Shown: piece by piece, positions 1 through 8,622 of the stretch
How positions within the stretch are numbered: the stretch's first letter is position 1
Layout of the letters: every line of letters begins with the position of its first letter
Source of the DNA: Contendibacter sp031732755
Lineage (GTDB): Bacteria; Pseudomonadota; Gammaproteobacteria; Competibacterales; Competibacteraceae
DNA length: 64,000 bases
Direction of reading: 5' to 3'
NCBI GenBank assembly: GCA_031732755.1
Contig: JAVMKI010000074.1
Location: 1-64,000 of the forward strand
Program-made: the position numbers and the translations under genes
The notes under the pieces: model-generated
Seen by the model: only the letters and a program-made list of their open reading frames with translations
What the model was told of the DNA's origin: nothing
Databases searched by the model: none

Positions 1-45
1 CTGAAAGCTACCCGCCTAAAAGGCGGGGGTTTTAACCCTATGTAT
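1..45. repeat. Hairpin resembling an IS200/IS605-type right end or a terminator
   Basis: A perfect stem (positions 11-16 pairing with 22-27, five-base loop) is followed by GG and TTTT. Hairpins of this sort occur at the ends of IS200/IS605-family elements and in rho-independent terminators. The DUF3443-like reading frame on the minus strand loses family similarity just inside this point and stops within the hairpin, which favours an element boundary. The rest of any element would lie outside the window, so the family assignment is inference. Confidence 0.4.
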
Positions 46-369
46 GGAAATAAAACTACCGTCCACGAACTGGAGACACTCCGCCAGAGTATTCCCATCC
101 GGTGCCTTTTGCTGCGGCAAGGAAAGCGAGAATTCACCATCGCCAGCAGCGCTCAACAACCGCAATCCCACCGATCCGGTATCGACCAGCACGTGATCGA
201 TGGTTTGGCACTGCGTCGTGCTGCCTGGTGCGCAAACCCGAACGCTGGTGAAGAGGCCGTTGACGTAATTCGGGGCAATGCCCGGCGGCCCACCATCGAT
301 GATGATGGGCAGGACGTTGTAGGCGGTCGCCGTTGGATCGACGGTCACCGTCGTGGAGCCAGACTTGGT
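16..369 (-). pseudogene. DUF3443-family protein fragment
   Basis: On the minus strand the second part of a 181-residue open frame resembles the core of DUF3443 proteins. Recognisable stretches are YNVLPIIIDGGPPG, LFTSVRVCAPGS and IDHVLVDTGSVGLRLLS. Complete members are several hundred residues long, so both ends are missing. The 5' side is joined in frame at about position 370 to an outer-membrane-factor fragment. The 3' side breaks near position 45 and ends in the hairpin at 11-33. I read it as a dead internal fragment. DUF3443 has no assigned function that I can apply. Confidence 0.65.
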
Positions 370-609
370 CTGATTCTGGGTGATGCGCAGCGTTTCGGCG
401 GCGGCGCGCTCGGCGGCGCGTTCCGCCTGCAACTCCCCGCGCAAGGCGGCCAGCGCGGCCAGGTTATCCTCGACGCTCTGAAAAGCTGTCAGCACCGTTT
501 GCCGATAGGCGGCGACGTTCTGGTCGTAACTGGCGATGGTCTGCGCTTCCTGGGCGCGCAACGCGCCGCCGTCGAACAGGTTGCCGCTAATCCAGAAGCC
601 GAAAATGTG
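370..609 (-). pseudogene. TolC/NodT-family outer-membrane efflux protein fragment
   Basis: Read on the minus strand, about 80 residues match the periplasmic helical part of RND outer-membrane factors. They start at GFWISGNLFDGGALRAQ, include YRQTVLTAFQSVEDNLAAL, and finish at ETLRITQNQ, where the usual Y-K-A-G-T continuation is replaced by DUF3443-like sequence. An in-frame TGA lies just upstream of the FGFW stretch. Signal peptide, lipobox and most of the barrel are absent. The frame from the TTG at 561 is open through the junction, so a chimeric protein could in principle be made, but a remnant is far more likely. Confidence 0.7.
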
Positions 610-643
610 TCAGATTGGGGTGGATTCTGGCTTTTTCTGACAC
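607..643. repeat. 8-bp inverted repeat at the fragment boundary
   Basis: GTGTCAGA (607-614) and TCTGACAC (636-643) form a perfect 8-bp inverted repeat with a 21-base spacer. The left arm begins where similarity of the outer-membrane-factor fragment stops. A further TGACAC lies at 672-677. The stretch 610-837 holds no gene I can support. The arrangement could be the end of a decayed insertion sequence, but no transposase is visible. Confidence 0.4.
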
Positions 644-837
644 TTGTTGCAGCACTTCTTAAACTTCAATTTGACACTTTGAACCTTACCGTACGATTTT
701 TTCCGTTTCGTGAGGTGACCCCTGACATGATGGGCCCACTTTCTCTCAACGCGTTCGGAAACCCCTATGGGAGTTTGAACCGAAGCATTCAAACCAGTCT
801 AATTGATAGAATGACTAACTGTTTTGGTGGCTCCAAA

Positions 838-1314
838 ATGAATAGGTTCCAGGAGGCAGCGCCAGCAATCAACGATCAGGCCCAGCTTGCACTCACACAG
901 GAAGCGGCTAATCGACTGCTGCGCCTCGCGCCTCGAGTGGTTCAGGCAGCCCGCCATTACTTGCGCGCCCAAAATCTGGGGGGTATCACCTTGCCGCAAT
1001 TGCGCGCGCTGGCGTATGTGTTGCGCCAGCCCCAATCGACCTTGAGCGAACTGGCGGAACATCTAGCGATCACGACACCCAGCGCATCGGCGCTAGTGGA
1101 TCGGCTGGTCAGGCAGGGACTGCTTGAAGCGAAGATTCCGCCTGAAAATCGCCGGCGGGTATCGCTGGTGATCACGGCGGATGGAGAAGCGGTCGTGACG
1201 CGGGCCACGGATTTATGGCGGGAGGAACTCGCGCGCCGGCTGATACCCCTGACCGAGGAAGAACTTCGCGGCGCGATCAGCGCGCTCGACAATTTGATGA
1301 GATGCCTACCGTGA
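838..1314 (+). CDS. MarR-family transcriptional regulator
   Basis: A 158-residue protein with the winged-helix organisation of MarR repressors. An N-terminal dimerisation helix (about 10-45) is followed by LPQLRALAYV, the recognition region TLSELAEHLAITTPSASALV (about 67-86) and a wing ending in RRRVSLVITADGE. MarR proteins bind palindromic operators as dimers and usually respond to small phenolic or oxidising ligands; the ligand here is unknown. The open frame extends far upstream to position 40, but that part is antisense to the efflux fragment and has no family similarity, so I start at ATG 838, preceded by GGTGG. The stop overlaps the start of the DUF1345 gene, suggesting a two-gene operon. 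Confidence 0.85.
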   Translation: MNRFQEAAPAINDQAQLALTQEAANRLLRLAPRVVQAARHYLRAQNLGGITLPQLRALAYVLRQPQSTLSELAEHLAITTPSASALVDRLVRQGLLEAKIPPENRRRVSLVITADGEAVVTRATDLWREELARRLIPLTEEELRGAISALDNLMRCLP

Positions 1315-2000
1315 GAAACCTGTCGCGCCTGGCTTCGATCTGGGCCGTTCGGCTTGGCCCTGGCCATCTGATGGCGCTGAGCATCGTCGTGATGATGTCG
1401 GTCGCCGGAGTGATCTGGATGGGAGTAAAAGACGAGGCGCGGTGGCTGGTTCCCTGGGATATCGGCGTACTGGCCTATCTGGCACTATCGTGGGTCATTG
1501 TGATCTTGCTGGATTCGACAAGAACCCGTCGCCGCGTATTACGCAAGACGCCAGCCGGTCTCGCGTTGTTCTGGGTGGTGTTAGTCGCCGCCTGCGCCAG
1601 TGCGGCTGCGGGAGTCATGATGATCCACCAGCCTCCTTATGCCAGCGTCTTATCTCGCGGCTGGCATGTCGGGCTGGCGCTCGCGACCGTGGCCTGCGCG
1701 TGGATGGTATTGCATACCGATTTCGGTTTCCGATACGCCGCCCGCTACTACCGCAACGGACGCAATGGCGAGCATGGCCTGCGGTTTCACGCGCATTCGC
1801 CGCCCGATTATCTCGATTTCATGTTGTTCGCCTTTTTCATCGGCATGACCAGCAGCGTGTCCGATGTTCAGATTCGCTCTCGCGACATGCGCTGGATGAC
1901 GATGCTGCATGGGATCATTTCGTTCATCTTCAATCTGCTCATCCTATCCATCTGCATCAACTTGATCGCGGGTTCCCTGGAGATTTCGGGAACCGCCTAG
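1302..2000 (+). CDS. DUF1345-family inner-membrane protein
   Basis: A protein of about 232 residues with five or six hydrophobic segments (roughly residues 18-38, 48-66, 82-103, 113-133, 172-190 and 205-225). It carries the DUF1345 hallmark HTDFGFRYAARYY followed by a short acidic/His loop and a PPDYLDFMLFAFFIGMTSS segment. The biochemical role of the family is unknown to me. Its start at ATG 1302 overlaps the stop of the MarR gene (GTG 1311 is an alternative), so it is probably co-transcribed and perhaps controlled by that regulator. No terminator with a U tract is visible afterwards, only the GC palindrome at 2137-2150. Confidence 0.8.
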   Translation: MPTVRNLSRLASIWAVRLGPGHLMALSIVVMMSVAGVIWMGVKDEARWLVPWDIGVLAYLALSWVIVILLDSTRTRRRVLRKTPAGLALFWVVLVAACASAAAGVMMIHQPPYASVLSRGWHVGLALATVACAWMVLHTDFGFRYAARYYRNGRNGEHGLRFHAHSPPDYLDFMLFAFFIGMTSSVSDVQIRSRDMRWMTMLHGIISFIFNLLILSICINLIAGSLEISGTA

Positions 2001-2168
2001 CGCTTCACCCAGCCCATATGGATGGGAAGCCACCCGAGCTTGATACGGACATCAACGGTAGCGAAGCGCTGATGGACCGGCCTGGCACGGGCGTTACGGA
2101 CCTGCGCCAGGCGGCAATCCCGTAGGTGAGGTTGGCGGCCCGAACGGGCCTCGAACCGTCCGACCCGG

Positions 2169-4463
2169 CTATCTCCCAACCAGCCTGGCGCGTTTCCGAA
2201 CGGCGAATTCCTGGGCGTCCACCACGGCAATCGCGGTCATGTTAATGATCCGTCGGACGCTCACCGAACGGGTCAGAATATGCGCCGGCAGCGCCAGACC
2301 CATGGTGATCGGCCCGACCGAAACCCCGTTGGTGACTTCCTTGAGCAGGTTATGGGAAATGTTGGCGGCGTCCACATTCGGCATGATCAGCAGATTGGCC
2401 GCGCCTCTCAGCCGCGAGTGCAGCAATACCCGGTCGCGCAGGGTCTCGGATAGAGCGGCATCGCCGCGCATCTCGCCCTCCACTTCCAAATCCGGAGCGC
2501 GTTGCCGGATGAGATCCAGCGCCTCGGCCATCTTGCGCACCTGCGGCGATTTGTGCGAACCGAAACTGGAGTGCGACAGCAGCGCGACCTTGGGCGGGGT
2601 GAAGCGGCCCACCTCCTCCGCCGCCAGCAGGGCAATTTCGGCGATTTGCTCGGCGGTCGGGTTTTCGTTGATGTCGGTATCGCAGAAAAACAGCGGCCCA
2701 CGCGAGGTGATCAGCATGTTCATGGCCGCCGGGGTTTTGACTCCCTCGCGCAGGCCGATGATGTCCAGCACGTATTCGACATGATCCGAGTAACCGCCAA
2801 TCATGCCGCACAGCAGGGCGTCGCCATAGCCGAGACGCAACAGCAATGCTCCGATCACGGTGGCGCGGGTATTGACTCGGATGCGCGCCTTGTTGGGATC
2901 GACACCGTAGCGCCCGCGCAGTCGGTGATATTCCTGCCAACATTCCTCGTAATGGGGGTTGTTCTGGGGATCGATCAACTCAAAGTCGCGGTCAGGACAG
3001 ATATGCAGGCCCAATTCCGCGATCCGCTCCTCAATCCGCTTACGCCGGCCAATCAAGATGGGGAGCGCCAGACCGTCGTCAACGACGCCCTGCACCGCCC
3101 AGAGTACCCGCTCCTCCTCGGCCTGGGCGAAAATGACCCGTTTGGGATCAGCCTTGGCTCGGTTGAAAACCGGCCGCATGATCAGACCGGACCGGTACAC
3201 CCGCTGGCTGAGCTGGGTGTGGTAGGCGGCGAAATCCCGAATCGGGCGGGTGGCGACACCGCTGGCCATCGCCGCCTTGGCGACCGCCAGCGGCAGGGTC
3301 AGCAGCAGGCGCGGTTCGAATGGTTTGGGAATCAGGTATTCCGGCCCGAAATTGATGGGCTCGTCACCGTAGGCGGCGGTTTCCTCCTGCGAGTGAGGTT
3401 CCCGCGCCAGTTCCGCCAGGGCGCGCACGCAGGCCAGTTGCATCTCCTGATTGATGGTGGTCGCGCCAACGTCCAACGCGCCCCGGAAGATATAGGGAAA
3501 GCAGAGGACGTTGTTGACCTGGTTGGGATAATCGGAGCGGCCGGTGGCGATGATGGCGTCGGGCCGCGCCGCCTTCGCCTCTTCCGGCATGATTTCCGGA
3601 ACCGGGTTGGCCAGCGCTAGAATCAGCGGTTGCGGGGCCATGGTTTTCACCATCTCCCCGGTCAGGACGCCCGCCTTGGACAGGCCCAGAAAAATATCCG
3701 CGCCCATGATCGCTTCCGCCAGGGTGCGGGCGGCGGTATCGGCGGCATAGGCGGCTTTCTCGGGATCGAGCGGACCTCGACCCTGATAGATCACGCCCCG
3801 GCTGTCGCACACGATGATGTGTTCCCGCTTCAGTCCCAGACCGACCAGCAGATCGAGGCAGGCGATGCCCGCCGCGCCCGCGCCGGAGGTCACCAGCCGG
3901 ACCTGGCCGATGTCCTTGCCCACCAGCGACAGAGCGTTGAGCACGGCAGCGGCGGTGATGATGGCCGTGCCGTGCTGATCGTCGTGGAACACCGGAATCT
4001 TCATGCGCTCGCGCAGGCGACGCTCGACATAAAAGCATTCCGGGGCCTTGATGTCTTCAAGGTTGATGCCCCCAAAGCTCGGTTCCAGGCTGGCGATGAT
4101 GTCCACCAGTTTGTCGGGGTCGCGTTCGCTGACTTCGATATCGAACACGTCGATGCCGGCGAATTTCTTGAACAATACCCCCTTGCCTTCCATCACCGGC
4201 TTGGCGGCCAGTGGGCCAATGTCCCCCAGGCCGAGGACGGCGGTGCCATTGGTGATGACCGCGACCAGATTGCCTCGGGCGGTGACGGTCGACACTTCGC
4301 GGGGATCCTCGACGATCACCTCGCAGGCGGCGGCAACGCCGGGCGAGTAGGCCAACGCCAGATCACGCTGGTTAGCCAGCGGTTTGGTGGGGGTCACTTC
4401 GATCTTGCCATAGGGAGCCATGCGGTGATAACGCAGGGCGCGGTCGTTAAAATCATCAGCCAT
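2169..4463 (-). CDS. maeB: NADP-dependent malic enzyme with phosphotransacetylase-like C-terminus
   Basis: Oxidative decarboxylation of malate to pyruvate with reduction of NADP, in the cytoplasm. The 764 residues are the usual MaeB length. The N-terminal malic domain carries LALAYSPGVAAACEVI (about 35-50) and the HDDQHGTAI metal/substrate stretch (about 160-168). A Rossmann fold has SGAGAAGI (193-200). From about residue 425 a phosphate acetyl/butyryltransferase-like domain follows; in MaeB enzymes this part is regulatory and acetyl-CoA sensitive rather than catalytic. It is a single gene, divergent from cls. With the decarboxylase beta subunit nearby it hints at C4-acid metabolism, but the two are not in one operon. 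Confidence 0.95.
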   Translation of the reverse strand: MADDFNDRALRYHRMAPYGKIEVTPTKPLANQRDLALAYSPGVAAACEVIVEDPREVSTVTARGNLVAVITNGTAVLGLGDIGPLAAKPVMEGKGVLFKKFAGIDVFDIEVSERDPDKLVDIIASLEPSFGGINLEDIKAPECFYVERRLRERMKIPVFHDDQHGTAIITAAAVLNALSLVGKDIGQVRLVTSGAGAAGIACLDLLVGLGLKREHIIVCDSRGVIYQGRGPLDPEKAAYAADTAARTLAEAIMGADIFLGLSKAGVLTGEMVKTMAPQPLILALANPVPEIMPEEAKAARPDAIIATGRSDYPNQVNNVLCFPYIFRGALDVGATTINQEMQLACVRALAELAREPHSQEETAAYGDEPINFGPEYLIPKPFEPRLLLTLPLAVAKAAMASGVATRPIRDFAAYHTQLSQRVYRSGLIMRPVFNRAKADPKRVIFAQAEEERVLWAVQGVVDDGLALPILIGRRKRIEERIAELGLHICPDRDFELIDPQNNPHYEECWQEYHRLRGRYGVDPNKARIRVNTRATVIGALLLRLGYGDALLCGMIGGYSDHVEYVLDIIGLREGVKTPAAMNMLITSRGPLFFCDTDINENPTAEQIAEIALLAAEEVGRFTPPKVALLSHSSFGSHKSPQVRKMAEALDLIRQRAPDLEVEGEMRGDAALSETLRDRVLLHSRLRGAANLLIMPNVDAANISHNLLKEVTNGVSVGPITMGLALPAHILTRSVSVRRIINMTAIAVVDAQEFAVRKRARLVGR

Positions 4464-4857
4464 GGTGTGCGGATTCCTGAAAAGCGGCGCGGGGTGCGCC
4501 GGTCACGTAAGAAACCTGTTTAGTGTACCCTTCCAAGCCTGGTCGGTGTGAGCCATTCCCAGCGGTCCGAAATCCCTGTCGCCGACCTTTCACCGCGTTC
4601 AGGCATAATCTTGGTAGACTTTTTGTGGAATCTTTGCGCCGACCGTGATCCATCAAAAACGACTTGCCAATCGGCCATCAGGGCTGGGCAAAAACACACC
4701 TACGGCCCGTGGCAACCGATGTGCTGGCGATAAGCCCGCCGAAATCGCCCGCTGGTGAGCTCCAGCGCCCACAACGCCTTGATTCCGCGCGGGCGGCTTT
4801 AAACCCGCCTCTGAAAAACGCAGTGACCGTTGACCCGCCAGCCAGGATAGCGTCTCG
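4464..4857. other. Divergent intergenic region between maeB and cls
   Basis: This 394-bp stretch separates two divergently transcribed genes and must carry both promoters. I found no open frame with protein-family character. A GGCGG/CCGCC hairpin lies around 4795-4815, just upstream of the cls ribosome site. No promoter could be assigned with confidence. Confidence 0.4.
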
Positions 4858-6294
4858 ATGATGAAGCATGATCTGATTGTACTGATATCAACCTTGGTGG
4901 CGCTGATTCACACCCTGGGAGTTCTGTCGGCGGTCCATGCCGTGGCGCGCGTCAGGACTCCACAAGGCGCCATTGCCTGGGCGATTTCGTTATTGACCTT
5001 TCCCTACATTGCCCTGCCACTGTACTGGATTTTGGGCCGCAACCGCTTCCATGGTTACGCGGAGGTCTTGCGGCGCGGCGCGTTGGAACACGCCGATCAG
5101 GGTGGAACCGCCATCATCATGGCGCGATTGCGCGATCACCAGATCGACCCGCCACCCGATCAGGCCGGCGATCTCCAGATTCTTGCCCAGTTGAGCCGCA
5201 CTCCTTACACCCAAGGCAATAGTCTGGAATTACTGGTTGATGGCGAGGCCACCTTCGGCGCTATTTTCGCCGCTCTTGAAGCGGCCATCCATTACATCCT
5301 GATCCAGTTTTTCATCATCAAGGACGATGACCTGGGTCGCGAACTGCACACCCTGCTGCTGCGCAAAGCGACCGCCGGCATCGCGATCCGCGTGTTGTAC
5401 GATGAGATCGGCAGTCACGCACTACCGAAAACCTACGCCGAGACCCTACGCGCCGCCGGTATCGCCGTGTCGGCGTTCCACACCACGCGGGGCCGACGCA
5501 ACCGCACTCAACTCAATTTCCGCAACCACCGCAAGATTGTCGTGGTGGACGGTCAGGTAGCTTTTGTCGGTGGTCTGAACGTGGGGGATGAATACCTGGG
5601 GCGCGGCCCGCTCGGCCACTGGCGCGACACGCATCTACAAGTCCAAGGACCGGTGGTGCAAGCGCTTCAACGGGTCTTTCTGGCGGACTGGTACTGGGCC
5701 ACCCGCCAGGTGCCCGACCTGGAATGGCGATCGGCGGTGGCCGGCGATCAAATCGCGCTGATTTTTCCCACCGGCCCAGCCGATGCGCTGGAAACCTGTT
5801 CGCTGTTTTTCCAGCAGCTCGTCAGTAGCGCACGGCGGCGGCTGTGGATCGCCAGCCCCTATTTCGTGCCCGATCCGCCAGTGTTCGGGGCGCTGCAACT
5901 GGCAGCCTTGCGCGGGGTGGATGTCCGCATTTTGCTTCCGGCCCGGCCGGATCATCAACTGGTCTATCTCGCCTCGTTTTCCTTTCTGGATGCGGCGGAT
6001 CGGACCGGGATTCAGATCTATCGCTACCAGAACGGTTTTCCGCATCAGAAAGTGGTGTTGGTGGATGATCAGGTCGCCGCGGTCGGTACCGCCAATCTGG
6101 ACAACCGCTCGCTGCGGCTCAATTTTGAAGTCATGTTGGTGGCCGTGGACCGAACCTTCGCGGGCCAAGTGGCGACGATGCTGGAGCGGGATTTCCAACA
6201 GGCCCGGCGAACCTCCGCCGCCGATTTGCAAACCCGAAGCTGGCCCTTTCGCTGGGCGGTGCGGGCGGCGCGATTGTTTGATCCAATTTTATAA
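4858..6294 (+). CDS. cls: Cardiolipin synthase (phospholipase D family)
   Basis: Joins two phosphatidylglycerol molecules to cardiolipin and glycerol at the inner membrane. The 478-residue protein has the ClsA layout: two N-terminal membrane helices (about 5-25 and 38-58), then two phospholipase-D domains each with an HxKxxxxD motif. These are NHRKIVVVDGQVAFVGG (His near 223) and HQKVVLVDDQVAAVGTANLD (His near 396). Two ATG codons stand in tandem at 4858 and 4861 behind an AGGA box, and either may be used. It is followed after about 40 bp by a small lipoprotein gene on the same strand, so the two may share a transcript. The product could also act on related alcohols, as some Cls enzymes do. 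Confidence 0.92.
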   Translation: MMKHDLIVLISTLVALIHTLGVLSAVHAVARVRTPQGAIAWAISLLTFPYIALPLYWILGRNRFHGYAEVLRRGALEHADQGGTAIIMARLRDHQIDPPPDQAGDLQILAQLSRTPYTQGNSLELLVDGEATFGAIFAALEAAIHYILIQFFIIKDDDLGRELHTLLLRKATAGIAIRVLYDEIGSHALPKTYAETLRAAGIAVSAFHTTRGRRNRTQLNFRNHRKIVVVDGQVAFVGGLNVGDEYLGRGPLGHWRDTHLQVQGPVVQALQRVFLADWYWATRQVPDLEWRSAVAGDQIALIFPTGPADALETCSLFFQQLVSSARRRLWIASPYFVPDPPVFGALQLAALRGVDVRILLPARPDHQLVYLASFSFLDAADRTGIQIYRYQNGFPHQKVVLVDDQVAAVGTANLDNRSLRLNFEVMLVAVDRTFAGQVATMLERDFQQARRTSAADLQTRSWPFRWAVRAARLFDPIL

Positions 6295-6333
6295 TGCCAC
6301 CGATCTTTTCGACGAACGACGTAGGAGGACAGG

Positions 6334-6639
6334 ATGAAACGGCGATGGGCTTGGCTATTCGTGGCGCCGCTGGCAACAATGGTTGGAGCTTGCGCGCTGA
6401 ACTACGCGACCGACCGGCCCTTTCAGGAGTGGTTATCCGCCACCGAGGCGCGCTGCGGGTCGAACTATGGGGCGCTCCCCCTGAATACGCTGGAGCGGCG
6501 CGCGCAATTCGAGAGTCTGAGCTATCAGACCTACTATGGCGAAATGCCCCGGGAGGTTTATGCCGACCGCCTGAGAATTCTCTATCCCGACAATGGTCTG
6601 ACCGTGGATTGCCTGGCGACTTCCGTTCCGAGGCTTTAA
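6334..6639 (+). CDS. Small predicted lipoprotein of unknown function
   Basis: A 101-residue product with a positively charged start (MKRRW), a hydrophobic stretch and a lipobox-like VGAC near residues 17-20, so the mature protein would begin at Cys20 and be lipid-anchored. It contains three further cysteines. An excellent ribosome site (AGGAGGACAGG) precedes ATG 6334. I do not recognise the family. It lies between cls and a DUF1269 gene on the same strand, which suggests an envelope role, but that is context only. Confidence 0.6.
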   Translation: MKRRWAWLFVAPLATMVGACALNYATDRPFQEWLSATEARCGSNYGALPLNTLERRAQFESLSYQTYYGEMPREVYADRLRILYPDNGLTVDCLATSVPRL

Positions 6640-6725
6640 AATTCGCCGGGTCAATTTGGATGAATGGCGGGACAAAATGTTCCCTTCTTCAATCGCCTTG
6701 AGTCACTTTGGGAGAATTTGTTGAC

Positions 6726-7259
6726 ATGAACAATACGTTTGTCGCGGTCGCCTACGACGACATGTACAAAGCCCAGGAGGTGCGGTTGCGGCTGCTGCGG
6801 CTACAAAAGGAATACCTGATCGATCTGGAGGACGCGGTCGCCGCCGTTCGCGATGAGAAGGGCAAGGTCAAGCTCCATCAGATTCACGATCTGACTACCG
6901 CCGGGGCGATTTCCGGCAGTTTCTGGGGGTTGCTGATCGGGTTGATTTTCATGAATCCGCTGCTGGGTCTGGCGGCGGGCGCGGCGGGCGGCGCGCTGAG
7001 CGGGGCGTTGGCCGATGTCGGCATCGACGATGACTTCATGAAGAAACTGGCCTCCGAATTGAAGCCGGGTTCCTCGGTGCTGTTCGTGCTGGTCAAGCAC
7101 TTCACGCCGGATAAGGTGCTGGCCGAATTGGAGGGCACTGGCGGGCGGCTGTTGAAAACCTCGCTGTCGCACGAGGACGAGGCCAAGTTGCAGGCGGTGC
7201 TGGATACGGTCAAACCAACAACCGAGGCCAGCGCCCCCAGTTTGGAGAAATCCACCTGA
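6726..7259 (+). CDS. DUF1269 family membrane-associated protein
   Basis: A 177-residue protein. An N-terminal domain (NTFVAVAYDDMYKAQEVR..) is followed by a glycine-rich hydrophobic hairpin at about 62-92 containing GLLIGLIFMNPLLGLAAGAA, then an acidic soluble end with FVLVKHFTPDKVLAEL. This is the DUF1269 pattern; the family has no settled function but is usually linked to membrane or stress contexts. The frame opens at 6708, but ATG 6726 gives the family's normal start. A strong terminator follows at 7342. Confidence 0.85.
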   Translation: MNNTFVAVAYDDMYKAQEVRLRLLRLQKEYLIDLEDAVAAVRDEKGKVKLHQIHDLTTAGAISGSFWGLLIGLIFMNPLLGLAAGAAGGALSGALADVGIDDDFMKKLASELKPGSSVLFVLVKHFTPDKVLAELEGTGGRLLKTSLSHEDEAKLQAVLDTVKPTTEASAPSLEKST

Positions 7260-7341
7260 GCTATAGCCCTCTTCGTCGGCCTCAATGGAAGGTAACCTTG
7301 CATTGAGGCCATAAATTTCGCTGTCTTGATCGAATTGCTGG

Positions 7342-7379
7342 CCCCTCCCTCCCCTCGACGGGAAGGAGGGGTTTTTTTA
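7342..7379 (+). terminator. Rho-independent terminator after the DUF1269 gene
   Basis: A C-rich arm (7342-7353) pairs with a G-rich arm (7360-7371), with a short CTCGAC loop and followed by a run of T (7372-7378). Orientation fits plus-strand transcription. It separates this transcript from the convergent decarboxylase operon. Confidence 0.85.
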
Positions 7380-7396
7380 TACATCGAAAGATGGGG

Positions 7397-8566
7397 TTAT
7401 TGCACGCCCAGCAACGCCAACATGATCCCACCCGAAATAGCCGTTCCGAACACACCCGCTAGATTCGGCCCCATGGCGTGGAAGATCAGGTGATTATGTG
7501 GATTCTCCTGGTTGGCCACGATGTGGGAAACGCGGGCGGCGATGGGCACCGATGCGATACCAGCCGAACCGATCAACGGATTGATCTTCGTCTTCATGAA
7601 CAGGTTCATGATCTTCGCGGTGATGACACCGGACGCCGTGCCGAACAGGAAGGCGAGCAGGCCGAGACCGACGATCAGGATCGTATCCCAGGTCAGGAAC
7701 TTGTCGGCGGCCATGGTGGAACCGATAGCCACGGTCAGGATGATGATGATGACGTTCATCAGCGCCCCGCCCGCCGTCTTGGCCAACCGCTCGGTGACGC
7801 CCACTTCCTTCAACAGATTGCCCAGCATCAGCATGGTGATCAGCGGAGCGACCGGCGGAAAGAACAGGTTGACGATGATGGCAATCACGGCGGGGAAGGC
7901 GATTTTCTCCAGCTTGGTCACCTTGCGAAGCTGCGCCATTTCGATCTTGCGTTCCCGTGAATTCGTCAACAGCCGCATCACCGGCGGCTGAATCATCGGC
8001 ATCAACGCCATGTAGGAGTAGGCGGCCACCGAAATCGGACCGAGCAGGTGCGGAGCCAGCTTCACGGTGACGAAAATCGCCATGGGGCCATCAGCGCCGC
8101 CGATGATGCCGATGGCGCCCGCCTCGTTGATGGTGAAACCACACAGCTTGGCGAGAATCAACGCCACGAAAATCCCCAGATGCGCCCCCGCGCCCAGGAT
8201 GACCAGTTTGGGATTGGCGATCATGGGGCCGAAATCGGTCATGGCACCCACGCCGAGGAAAATCAGCGGCGGGATGATGAGTTTGGCCACACCCTCGTAG
8301 GCATAGTGAAACAACCCACCTTCCTTTACCACATAGAGCAACGCGGAGACCGGCGGTCCACCCGGTACATCCGGCGGACCCGGTACATTGGCGACGATGC
8401 AGGAAAAGCCGATCCCGATCAGCAACAATGGTTCGTAATGCTTGGCGATGGCCAGATAAATCATGGTCCCGCCGATGGCGATCATCACCAGATTGCCCCA
8501 AGTAAAATTGGCGGCCCCGGTCTGTTGCAGTAACGCATGGAAAAAGAACAGAACTTGATCAAACAA
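7397..8566 (-). CDS. Sodium-translocating decarboxylase beta subunit
   Basis: Membrane subunit of the oxaloacetate/methylmalonyl-CoA/glutaconyl-CoA decarboxylase sodium pumps. It decarboxylates carboxybiotin and exports sodium. The 389 residues form about nine to eleven hydrophobic segments, and the family signature NEAGAIGIIGGADGPMAIF is present, with the aspartate used for ion coupling. The length is closer to MmdB/GcdB than to the roughly 430-residue OadB, so the substrate cannot be named. The alpha carboxyltransferase and the biotin carrier are not in this window. Upstream in the same operon are a 53-residue one-helix protein in the place of the gamma subunit and a 130-residue unknown gene. 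OadB-like is the conservative name. Confidence 0.88.
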   Translation of the reverse strand: MFDQVLFFFHALLQQTGAANFTWGNLVMIAIGGTMIYLAIAKHYEPLLLIGIGFSCIVANVPGPPDVPGGPPVSALLYVVKEGGLFHYAYEGVAKLIIPPLIFLGVGAMTDFGPMIANPKLVILGAGAHLGIFVALILAKLCGFTINEAGAIGIIGGADGPMAIFVTVKLAPHLLGPISVAAYSYMALMPMIQPPVMRLLTNSRERKIEMAQLRKVTKLEKIAFPAVIAIIVNLFFPPVAPLITMLMLGNLLKEVGVTERLAKTAGGALMNVIIIILTVAIGSTMAADKFLTWDTILIVGLGLLAFLFGTASGVITAKIMNLFMKTKINPLIGSAGIASVPIAARVSHIVANQENPHNHLIFHAMGPNLAGVFGTAISGGIMLALLGVQ

Positions 8567-8622
8567 CTTCCACCCCTCCCCTCTTCATTATTTCGGTGTT
8601 CACTGAATGGCGTGGCGGAAGC

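Noticed and set aside
40..837. Long plus-strand open frame running into the MarR gene
   Set aside because: It is the opposite strand of the efflux and DUF3443 fragments and has no protein-family character; only the part from ATG 838 is MarR.
2131..2160. GC palindrome with a TTCGA-like loop, suggesting a tRNA T-arm or terminator
   Set aside because: No acceptor, D or anticodon arms can be drawn around it and there is no U tract, so neither tRNA nor terminator is supported.
2502..3620. 372-residue plus-strand open frame
   Set aside because: It lies antisense inside maeB; codon pattern and lack of similarity mark it as a shadow of a GC-rich gene.
4456..4869. Several 60-66 residue frames between maeB and cls
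   Set aside because: They overlap each other and the control region, and none has a plausible ribosome site with protein-like composition.
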